This document shows, one piece after another, positions 37,025-46,885 of a stretch of DNA of 64,000 nucleotides (its first letter is position 1; every line of letters starts with the position of its first letter). A program made the translations under genes and the position numbers. Under the pieces are notes generated by a model that saw nothing but the letters and a program-made list of their open reading frames with translations, was not told where the DNA came from and did no database searches. Source of the stretch: Perkinsus olseni. Lineage: Eukaryota; Perkinsozoa; Perkinsida; Perkinsidae. The stretch covers positions 23,761 to 87,760 of the forward strand of contig JABANP010000201.1 in NCBI GenBank assembly GCA_013115135.1, given 5' to 3'.

Positions 37025-37327
37025 TGACGTACAAAAAACTACAACGGACGGTCCAGACCTCGGGAAACACAATACGATATTTGCTTTGCCTTTGGCACTG
37101 CAGCCACCTCGAGAGCATTGACCCCACTCACACAATACGGTAGTATGGCGATGTTACAAGGCAGCAGTAGGAGCAGTAGCAAAGTAATAGACTGTAGAAC
37201 AGGCACTGCCAACCTCACATCGGGAGACCTCGCAGGATAGTTAACATGACGAGTGGATCGTACATTCCAAGGATGACAAACTCAGCAATGTTACGACAGA
37301 CGATGATAATGGGAGTATCGCCCAGCA

Positions 37328-39837
37328 TTAAATGGTGAATTGGGTGAACCCCTGTCCTTCATCTTCTTCACCCTCTGCGGAGGACGATGTTGATGATGGT
37401 GAACCGATATCAAATGCTGTGCTGTGGTGACCAGGACCTCTCTCTTCCTTTGAACTCAGAGAAAGTTCAACTTCCACACCGTAATGATCCGACAGCTGCG
37501 TGAACGCGAACTCCTGAGAAGAATAAGAGAGATACAGCGGGAAGTGAATATGGTCTATGCGCGATGAGGGATCTTAAGACGGAGGGACAGCTATGTGCAC
37601 GCGTGCAAAGAGTGGACGAGATAATCGGCTAAACAGCGTCACTCTCCCGTCTCTGTTGCCAGTGCCTTTCCTCCCGGCTACGAGAATCAAGAGGCAGGTG
37701 CATCCCTGGGTATACGATGCGCGCCTCTCATGCTTGCCTCAAGACGACAAGCCAACATCAATAGCAACCCAATACACAGAGCTGGGCACGCGTGCTCGAC
37801 AACATGCACGCACGGTCCCTGATACAAGGCTCACCTGCAATGGATCATTTGTTGGTTGTGAGAGGGAATACGATCTCTCTCCTCTACGCTGAGTTAAATG
37901 GAAGCTATTCACTTGCGCAGATTTCACATTTACCGACGCGTGGCTGGTGGTGTCACCTATGCATAGGACAACGCACTATCATCAACCACACCGTCCTCGT
38001 TCGTATCCCTACCGACAGTTGGGGGAAAATAAAAGATATAATCCAGAGATTGATTAGTCTGTTCACCATGCCCGGACCAATCCACGGGATCCGTAAGCGC
38101 TGTCTCAGATGGGACGAATCCCCCTGAAATTGAGCAATCCAAAGGTCCCCAGTTCGATCCCCTCTCCAGCTACCGGTATATTCTAATGCTCCTGCTGATG
38201 ATCGAGTGGTGACATCAAAGTCAGCCGAGGCGTATGTGACGGGATGCTCTCCGAGCTCCTCAAACAACACATCGTGTGTTACACCAACTTGCCGCAATTT
38301 CGAGGTTATCAATTTGAACCTTGCAATGTCGTAATGTTAGCGGCAATGATATCCCTTGGTTATGATAAGGGCAGCAGCTACTCACTCATCGGAATCATCT
38401 ACTCCATCATGCGGACCCGTACGAGAATTGCAGTTGAAATCACCCACTAAAACTATGGGATACTTCCGAGTCGGAGAGGGGACTCTGAGGGGAACATCAA
38501 TAACTCCGCTTCGTGATAGCAAGTTTCCTTCTACTTGGTAGTAGAGTCTCCCTCATCTAAGGAATCTGATGGCCTGCCTATGACCTGAGGACCATAATGG
38601 TGATGTTAAGGATCTTCACATGGCAAGGACACATACCTCTTGTGATGGCGCCCTATTAACATCACCAGAGGGAGAACCATATGAATCGGTAGTACTGTCA
38701 GCGGAACTGGTATAGAAGTTGAGTACCGAGTGATGATTGTCCGAGATCGTTCCACTCACCTGCCAAGACTCTTGGGCCTGACGACTTTGTCCTCATTATT
38801 AATAACCGAAGCTGCATTGATGCTTTCTTCACTTGTGCATTTCTTGATAAAATCGACTAACTCATCAATTTGACCCTGTCGTACCCTAGCTGCTACCTCC
38901 CCAGCTTTATCTGAAAGGGCGCTCGATGAGGGCGGGACAAAGCCTCGGCTACAAAACATACCACTGTAACTTGCTTGCAAGTGTGTTGAGAAAAGATGGA
39001 TGAAGACCCCCGGGGCTGGGTTTAACAAAGCATATAATGCACCTACAACCCAAGGCAGATGCATTACAATGGACACGCAGATGAACGTAGAAAAGTAAGA
39101 TACTACTATCTCTATTACCCTTGGCCGCAAGCTGATCCGAGAACACTCCGGGCTGATAGACTGTCGCTCGGGATCGAACAATACGCAATCGTGACAGTAT
39201 AATACCTGATGAGCTATTAGTATGCCACAACAACGAGACTAACCCCGCCCGCTTCCCGGTAGTACATCCTCCATCCACTAAGAAGCCAGAGGACCTCCGT
39301 TGGGGTGAGGTAACCTTCCATCTGAACCCCATCCTCCTCGCCCGTGCGATAAGCCTTTTACGCCGAGCAGAGAACGCTCCAAACATTTCCTGATCACGAG
39401 ATTACAAAGACAATCGTAGTTATGCTCAACTCACCTGTAGACAAACAACATGATAACGCTGTAGATAGAATTTGGTAAATTCCTCCAATCTTTGGTCCTT
39501 ATAGTCATCGTCTACATTGTGAGTGAACCGCGGAGCAGGAGGGCGAATGAATATGTTATACCTAAAGACTCGTCGCTAAGGAGAAGACCAATGCAGAGTA
39601 TCTCCCTTACGAGAGTATCCGAACATGATCAACTATGTTAGATGTCTCATGGAGAGTCTCTAACTCATCCAAATCATCGTCCAGTTCAGGCTCCTCTCCA
39701 ACGACTGCAGACCAGCCTACTGAGATCATATTACCACTTACAATGTGTGCTTTATTACCATAAGGTAAACATCGACACATAGACTGCTTCAATAAACCTC
39801 CGAAGCCTCCACTTCCTCGACTCAATATAAGATCCAT
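37328..39837 (-). CDS. Neutral sphingomyelinase-like phosphodiesterase (endonuclease/exonuclease/phosphatase fold)
   Basis: Ordered EEP-fold motifs on the minus strand: YNIFIRPPAP with RYHVVCLQ|EMFGAFSARR (about 39560-39360), where Asn and Glu are the metal ligands; a hydrophobic-rich exon with GALYALLNPAPGVFIHLFST then HLQASY (about 39050-38970); VRQGQIDELVDFIKK (about 38880-38840); IVLVGDFNCNSRTGPHDG (about 38450-38395), the GDFN active-site loop; HPVTYASADFDV; ETALTDPVDWSGH with SLDYIF (about 38100-38040); and FTQLSDHYGVEVELSLS (about 37490-37440), containing the catalytic SDH. The TAA is at 37328-37330. Neutral sphingomyelinases cleave sphingomyelin-type lipids to ceramide. Substrate cannot be proved, since other EEP phosphodiesterases share these motifs. 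The start at 39837 is tentative because the frame is open further upstream. One intron contains tRNA-like sequence. Confidence 0.78.
38124..38173 (-). other. tRNA-like intron, antisense (sphingomyelinase-like gene)
   Basis: A 50-nt intron (GTAGCTGG...TTTCAG) joins ALEYTG to GFVPSETALTDP in frame. Its complement contains AATCCAAAGGTCCCCAGTTC then GATCCCC, a tRNA variable loop and T-arm. Confidence 0.82.
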
Positions 39838-39891
39838 GTCTAGGACTGCAACACCACGACTACGAGCTGCAACAGAGGCCTCCGATCTATC

Positions 39892-40198
39892 TTATCGGTG
39901 TGAGTGCAACCTCCGTAATCCGTTGAATGAATTTCGATATGCCACGACGCACCTTCCACTACTTCTCGAAGGATCACGATAGTGACACGTGCGTAAAGAG
40001 TCGTTGCTAACGACAGGACAGAATATCTCGACGCGAGAAACTCGTGACGTAATCTTGCCCTTCAAAAGGCCCAGGTTCGATCCCGGCACTGAGCTTTTTT
40101 TCTGGGAGAAAATCGATGGAAGATCATGCGTTGTGCGAGGACGGTGACCTCATTCGCAATTCCCATGAGCCTGGAAGTTGTTTCATCCGTCGTTAAGG
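39892..40198. other. Divergent promoter region with tRNA-like fragment
   Basis: It lies between the sphingomyelinase-like gene (-) and the four-TM gene (+). CAAAAGGCCCAGGTTCGATC at 40057-40081 (approximately) is again a tRNA 3'-half match, followed by a T run (TTTTTTT at about 40095-40101) that would suit Pol III termination. No full cloverleaf is visible. Confidence 0.4.
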
Positions 40199-40976
40199 AT
40201 GACTAACATATTCGGCTCGATTACTACAGACAATGCCTTCCGTGGCGATTCGGATACCTCGCTCCGTCAAAAGGTATCATCAAACTAGAACTCATCTTTC
40301 GTGATTCCACCTCTTCAGCTCGGTGGTTCATCACCTACTGAAGGCAGCATCTTCACGAGGGTACTCGGTTGCTTAGCCGCGACTGCTGTGCTCGTTGTAT
40401 CCATCCTGGGCCACTTTTCATTTGCTGAGGAAGTAAGTCACCTGACGGTCTCTTGCGAATAATCTTGTCGCCTATCTCGCTGCTGGATGCGCGGGCGTTC
40501 GAGGGAGTAACGCAACGAGGGCGAATGTAGCACTGAAGCCGTGCTGGGACGTCATCGAAAACCGATATCGCTGGAGCGCTTCGCTAGAAAACCCTAACTC
40601 AGAATTTATGGAGAAAAGGATAAGCTGTGGACAATATTGAGGTGTCTCGTGCCCCGCACAGGTTCGAACCCCCCTAACGACTATGTTATGTGTCCTGTAT
40701 TTGGTCATTGGCATCATACTCGTTCTCATAGAGTTCATGCCTAATAGCTCGCTGGCTGGCTCAGTGTTCGAAGAGGTTCAATTCCTTCGTCATCTTCTCG
40801 GGAAATCGGTTTGTTACCTTTTCCTCGGGTTACTATTCATCTGCCAAGGTGCAGTGTCAGACCAGGCTAATAAACAAGTGTCATCATGGATGTTCATATC
40901 AGTAGGGATCTACTTAGTTGTCGTAGCCATCATATTCTTCCTCCTAGGCTGGAGGCTCAGGGGGTCTTCTTATTAG
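40199..40976 (+). CDS. Small four-TM protein resembling COPI-associated/Tvp-type proteins
   Basis: Three exons, all joined in phase 0: 40199-40273, 40319-40432 and 40662-40976, giving 167 residues. The N-terminus MTNIFGSITTDNAFRGD is cytosolic. Spans follow at RVLGCLAATAVLVVSILGHF, MLCVLYLVIGIILVLIEF, SVCYLFLGLLFICQGAV and WMFISVGIYLVVVAIIFFLL. The layout, with a charged FEEVQFLRHLLGKS loop before the third span, resembles the COPI-associated family found in Golgi and endosomal vesicles. This is recognition by pattern only. The third exon begins GTTCGAACCCCCC, encoding VRTP, immediately after the acceptor CACAG. Confidence 0.7.
40433..40661 (+). other. 229-nt intron ending at a tRNA-like exon border
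   Basis: The donor is GAGGAA|GTAAGT and the acceptor GCACAG|GTTCGAACC. The tRNA T-arm-like CACAGGTTCGAACCCCCC straddles the acceptor, so part of it is translated. The interior has no other recognisable feature. Confidence 0.6.
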
Positions 40977-41093
40977 TACTTTTGTCTCATTGGCACTACT
41001 TTCCCTAACATGAACGTATTTTGTTGACGTAACGCAAAGCAGACGAGGTTAGAAACAGTAAGGGTTTAATGTGATGATTGTTGTTAATAAATC

Positions 41094-43492
41094 TCACTTT
41101 CGTCCAAGAGGTTTGAGACTTTCAAGCATCTCTCCATCTCGTTTAGCAACGCCGTGTCTGGATATCTTGTTAGTAGCGGTTAGACACTTATTATCGCAAG
41201 TCCAAGGATCAGCTATTAAACAAATAGCTGAGAGTTTCTCAATAGGCATCAAGTGACCCTTAGTATAACAGTCCAGGAGAGATCTCATAACCTCTTTGTT
41301 AACAGCGCTGTTCTCGAGTAGGTCCTGAAGAATGAGAAGATAATCACAGGTTCGATCCCCGGTAGTGACAACTAACCTGAATATTCTTGTATTCTATATC
41401 ATTTTCCTTAGCCCATTGAGTAATAGCCTTCTCTCTGACTTGTACAATAGCCACTGGACGATCCATGGTGCCATCACCATACACCATCAAACCCCCGGCG
41501 AGGGCATCAACATATTGTGAACCGGAGTACACCATCTCCATGTTCTCGAGAGCAATATATTCACCTCCCTTAAGCTTAACAAGGTTCTTGATACGATCGA
41601 TGATACGTAAAGTTCCATCAGGACACCACAAACCAACATCCCCCGTCCTGAACCATCCATTGGGTAGAAAAGACTCTTTAGTCTTCTCAGGCAGTCGGAA
41701 GTAGCCGTAGCTAACGGTAGGCCCGCGTATCATAACTTCGCCACGACCAAGACAGGGGTTCCCTTCGGCATCCACTCTGTCTTTACTAAGATAAGGTAGA
41801 CCATTACGATCCAAGATCTCCGGCTCGCCCTTCTCGTCGTTGAGGCAAGATCTAAGCATGATCTCAACACCGGGAATGGGTGGCCCGACGTTGAAGGGAC
41901 GAGTGTCCCCGAGTAAAGAGAAGGAAGCACCAGCACAAGTCTCAGTTAGGGCATAGCCTTGTACGACATAACAACCAAAAGCCGTGCGTATCCAATCTTG
42001 GATGTGGGAAGCTAGAGGCCCCCCTCCAGAGAGTATACCGTTGACCCTTCCACCGAGCATGTCCTCAATCTTCTTGAAAATGAGCTTGTCGAAGACAGGC
42101 GTATAACGACCAGCATTGAGTGCTGCTAGTTTCCATTCGAAAGCAGCGTTAACGAGCTGTTGCTTCCCAGCAGGTAATTTGGCGATCTCTGCTAGAGCAC
42201 CCTTCATGATGACTTCATAGACTTTGGGTACACCCATAATGAGGTGAGGTTTGAACTCCTCCAACGCACCAGTAGGACGAGCACCAGCATCCGTTAGAGT
42301 CCGTGGGTCAGCGTAACCGATGTTACCACCGAGGGAAAGGACGCCAATATGAATGGCTAGTTCGAAAATATGTGACAGTGGAAGGTAGGCAACATGGGAG
42401 AAGTGAGGCGGCATAGCAGCAACACAGATCGGTATCACCGAGCCGATGGTGAATAAGATACTCGAATGAGGCATAACAACACCTTTAGGCTTCCCTGTTG
42501 TGCCACTAGTATACATGATGACAGCTACAGATTCTTCAGTAGCCTTGGTCATACCAAACTTCTCACAACTCGCCTTGCCTGCCGCTAATGCCTTAGCATA
42601 TGGTATAACCTGGATACCCTCCTGATTAGCAGCGAGAGGTTGTTGAGCTTCTTTGGGATCCACATTGAGATCGGTGTATATGATGTATTTAAGGGATGGT
42701 ATCTCGCTACGTCTGGCGACGATCTTCTTAACATTTTTCCTGTTACATAATAAGGTGGTCCTCTCTCCCTCTTGTACTGCTTGTACTACGGCATCAGGAC
42801 CAAGTGTACCATATACAGTGGTAACAAGCATATCTTGAGTCCATGCACCCAAAGCAGCGGTGATCCACATATCACAGGTATCCTCAAAAATAACTATCGA
42901 ATACTCACCCAGAAGGTCATGATCAAAATCCTTAGTATGAGGTTGAGGTTTGTTACCAATAGAGCGTAAGAAGGCACCAAAAGCACGATAGTTGAAGCCA
43001 AGCTCCTTGTACGTAGTCCAAGTAGTCGGGCCAAAAACGCTAACTGGGAATCTGATCAACAATGCGGTAACAGTAGCATATACCTATAATGAGTTATCTT
43101 AGGCCTACCTCTGTCCTACATCCTCCTTCCCTTTGTACTCTCTCACACCCAATGCCTTCATATCTGGATACTGACCTACACTAGACTCAACCAAGTCTAA
43201 TAGGGTCTTGGAACCGGGAGCCCAATCACACTCCAACTTGAAATCTTTACAACCAGTTCTCATACGAATAGCGTCACCGTTCTGACATTAACATCTTTGC
43301 AGGAGAACATTAATCTCTGTCGTGGAATATTACCTCCTCACCAACCACTTCTGAGTTCATATCAGCATCGACTGGCTTACGACGCTTTAAAGGACCGCCT
43401 GTTACAACCCAAGCGAGGGAGTCCAGGAACTTGAGGACACCGGTGGCTATAGAAGCACCAACAGTGGATGGCGGTGCGGTGGCAGCGCTCAT
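41094..43492 (-). CDS. Long-chain acyl-CoA synthetase, tandem copy 1
   Basis: Four exons (43334-43492, 43109-43281, 41377-43051, 41094-41324) give 745 residues. It activates fatty acids by adenylation and thioesterification with CoA. The adenylate-forming motif VAVIMYTSGTTGKPKGVVMP (P-loop) lies near 42530-42470, followed by YLPLSHIFEL, VNGILSGGGPLASHIQDW, VVQGYALTETCAG and WFRTGDVGLWCPDGTLRIID with KNLVKLKGGEYIALENME, which carry the hinge and catalytic lysine region. The N-terminus MSAATAPPSTVGASIATGVL has a hydrophobic patch that may anchor it to a membrane. Compared with copies 2 and 3 it lacks the two introns in the middle but has an extra one near the C-terminus (41325-41376). Its first half is almost identical to copy 2. 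Confidence 0.95.
41325..41376 (-). other. tRNA-like intron, antisense, unique to acyl-CoA synthetase copy 1
   Basis: A 52-nt intron (GTTAGT...TTCAG) lies exactly between codons, joining IEYKNIQ to DLLENSA. Copies 2 and 3 read IEYKDADDLLANPA without interruption. Its complement contains AATCACAGGTTCGATCCCCG then GTAGTGAC, a tRNA T-arm with 3' acceptor-like sequence. Confidence 0.88.
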
Positions 43493-44106
43493 ATAGAATA
43501 TACGTGAAAAATTTCTACTACGGCATCGTCTTTCCTCCGCAGGGGCACTACTGCCAACGCAGAGCACATTGTGAAGCTGATGAAAGAGTGGTATTTGAGA
43601 ACCTCGCACGCAGGGAAGTTGAGTACTGATCCAAGTAGAGCAATACGATGAGCCAATTGCGTGGACGATGGTTCTGTGAGTAAAAGGATGCTAAACACTA
43701 CTTGTGTCAAAAACCGTAGATGTGTCTATTGTGACGACACAACTAGGTGCCTCCCTAGCTGAGGATATCTCAACGCTAGTGGAGTATAAACAAGTGGCAA
43801 AAGTCGAAGTTAAAGGATCTTGTTGACAATGAGACGGAGGTTCTCAAGACCTCGCTCTATTCTATCATCATCAACGTGATAAACCTCAAGGCAAAAGTCA
43901 AACATAAGCAGTAGCAGTGGTTGTGGTAGTAGAAAAGGTTGCCATAGTGCTTTTGGCAGTAGTACTACTACAGTATAAGTAGTCGTAGTAGTAGAAAAAA
44001 GAGGATGAGTGATAGTAGTAACGGTAGTGGCAGAAGGAGAGGTAGTTGTTGGGGTATTAGTAGCTATTGTAGTATAGCATATTCCCTCCGTTTACCGTCG
44101 GTAAGG
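43493..44106. other. Spacer between acyl-CoA synthetase copies 1 and 2
   Basis: Non-coding; holds the promoter of copy 1 and the 3' flank of copy 2. It is rich in GTAGTAGTAG and related triplets around 43900-44080. Confidence 0.6.
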
Positions 44107-46533
44107 CTACATGAGTTGCTCTAGCATCTCAGAATGACGAGTGCAGATACCACTACGAGATATCTTCTGAGTAGCAGTCATGCACTTGTTATCAGAAGTC
44201 CAGGGATCACAGATGAGACCAACAGCAACTATCTTCTCCAATGGTGATAAGTTGCTCTTCTTATGGATCTCCGTCATATCCCTGAGGACCTCCTTATTGG
44301 CTGCGGGGTTGGCGAGTAAATCGTCAGCATCCTTATATTCAATCTTATTATTAGCAGCCCACTTCTCCAGGTTCTTAATATTAACTTGAACAAGAGCGAC
44401 AGGGCGATCCATCGTACCATCGCCATATACCATTACACCACCAGCGAGAGCATTAACAAACTCTGAGGAGCCGTAGATGTTCTCCATGTTCTCCATAGCG
44501 ATATACTCTCCACCCTTCAGCTTCACAAGATTCTTAACGCGATCAATGATACGTAAGGTTCCGTCAGGTAGCCATTCGCCAACATCACCAGTCCTGAACC
44601 ATCCATGTGGAAGATAGGACTTAGCCGTGAGATCAGTTAGCTTGTAGTAGCATCGACTAACACTAGGCCCGCGTATCATAACCTCACCACGACCAAGGCA
44701 TGGGCAACCATCAGCATCCATAGTGTCCTTACTGAGATAGGGTAGACCAGCCTTGTCGAGGATCTCAGCTTCGCCATTGGCATCGACACACGAACGTAGC
44801 ATTACTGCGATACCGCGATCCTGAAATAGCGAAGCTGGGAACTCGAAAACTACTACTGAGGAGCACTTACCGGTGGCCCGACGTTGGCCCCTCGAGTATC
44901 TTCCAGAAGAGATATGCAGCCGCCAGCGCCGGTCTCGGTAAGACCATAACCCTGGATAACAGGGCAAGAGAATACACTGAGGCAGAACTTCTGGACCTCA
45001 GGTGAGAGAGCACCACCTCCGGACAGGACAACGGCAACGTTGCCACCGAAGGCAGCCTTGATCTTATTGAAGAGGACGAGGTCGAAGACAGGCGTGCTAC
45101 GGCCATTACTCATAGCGTGATATTTGTACCTGAAGGGGATATAGTGGGGAGATGATTTACAGGAAGTGAAGACTTACTCGAGAGCTGCTGAAGCGAGATC
45201 CTTCTTCCACTCGGGGAGATGAGAGAACTTAGCCTTAGCACCCTTCATGATGACCTCAAAAATCTTGGGTACACCCATAATGAGGTGAGGTTTGAACTCC
45301 TCCAACGCACCAGTAGGACGAGCACCAGCATCCGTTAGAGTGCGTGGGTCGGCGTAGCCGATGTTACCACCGAGGGAAAGGACCGCAATATGAACCGCAA
45401 ACTCGTAAATATGAGCCAGAGGAAGGTAGGCCAGATGAGTACAATGGCGAGGTAGAGAAGCGAACGATATCGGTAGCACAGAGCCGATGGTGAATAAGAC
45501 ACTCGAATGAGGCATAACAACACCTTTAGGCTTCCCTGTTGTGCCACTAGTATACATGATGACAGCTACAGATTTTTCAGTAGCGTTGGTCATACCAAAC
45601 TTCTCACAACTCGCCTTGCCTGCCGCTAATGCCTTAGCATATGGTATAACCTGGATACCCTCCTGATAAGCAGCGAGAGGTTGTTGAGCTTCTTTGGGAT
45701 CCACATTGAGATCGGTGTATATGATGTATTTAAGGGATGGTATCTCGCTACGTCTGGCGACGATCTTCTTAACATTTTTCCTGTTACATAATAAGGTGGT
45801 CCTCTCTCCCTCTTGTACTGCTTGTACTACGGCATCAGGACCAAGTGTACCATATACAGTGGTAACAAGCATATCTTGAGTCCATGCACCCAAAGCAGCG
45901 GTGATCCACATATCACAGGTATCCTCAAAAATAACTATCGAATACTCACCCAGAAGGTCATGATCAAAATCCTTAGTATGAGGTTGAGGTTTGTTACCAA
46001 TAGAGCGTAAGAAGGCACCAAAAGCACGATAGTTGAAGCCAAGCTCCTTGTACGTAGTCCAAGTAGTCGGGCCAAAAACGCTAACTGGGAATCTGATCAA
46101 CAATGCGGTAACAGTAGCATATACCTATAACGAGTTATCTTAGGCCTACCTCTGTCCTACATCCTCCTTCCCTTTGTACTCTCTCACACCCAATGCCTTC
46201 ATATCTGGATACTGACCTACACTAGACTCAACCAAGTCTAATAGGGTCTTGGAACCGGGAGCCCAATCACACTCCAACTTGAAATCTTTACAACCAGTTC
46301 TCATACGAATAGCGTCGCCGTTCTGACATTAACATCTTTACAGGAGAACATGAATCTGTGTCGTTAAATATTACCTCCTCACCAACCACTTCTGAGTTCA
46401 TATCAGCATCGACTGGCTTACGACGCTTTAAAGGACCGCCTGTTACAACCCAAGCAAGGGAGTCCAGGAACTTGAGGACACCGGTGGCTATAGAAGCACC
46501 AACAGTGGATGGCGGTGCGGTGGCAGCGCTCAT
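44107..46533 (-). CDS. Long-chain acyl-CoA synthetase, tandem copy 2 (mosaic)
   Basis: Five exons (46375-46533, 46150-46322, 45178-46092, 44871-45129, 44107-44820) give 739 residues with all motifs: MYTSGTTGKPKGVVMP near 45560-45510, YLPLAHIYEF, VAVVLSGGGALSPEVQKF, VIQGYGLTETGAGG, FRTGDVGEWLPDGTLRIIDR and KNLVKLKGGEYIAMENME. From the start through ALEEFKPHLIMGVPK it is nearly identical to copy 1; from KIFEVIMKGAKAKFSHLP onward it follows copy 3, including two introns absent from copy 1. It ends EMLEQLM, a few residues before copy 3 (EMLEQLKKAGRR). It therefore looks like a recombinant of its two neighbours. The normally conserved TETCAG here reads TETGAG. Confidence 0.94.
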
Positions 46534-46885
46534 ATAGAATATACGTGAAAAACCTGTAATCCTAGAGTAATCTCTATTCACCCCGCTAGGCGACCATACT
46601 GCAAACTCAGAGCTCATCGTTATAGGGGTGGAATCTTCGTATTTTAGTACCTCTCATAATGGGGAAAGAGTGGTAATGGTGGAAAGCTACATAACTGATA
46701 GTAAAGCAAGACGCTAGGGCAGTCGATGATGAGCAATCTGCTGCCGATAAGAGGATGCTAAACAATACTCGAGCCAAATACCTCACGACAACTTGATCGT
46801 CATCACCGTGACTAACCCCGAGGCAAAAATCAAACATTAGTAGTCTTAGTAGCTATGGTAGTAGTAGTATAGTATACTTTCGCTT
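46534..46885. other. Spacer between acyl-CoA synthetase copies 2 and 3
   Basis: Non-coding. The first bases upstream of the copy 2 start (CATATAGAATATACGTGAAAAA) match those upstream of copy 1, then the sequences diverge, so the proximal promoter was duplicated or converted with the gene. Confidence 0.6.
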
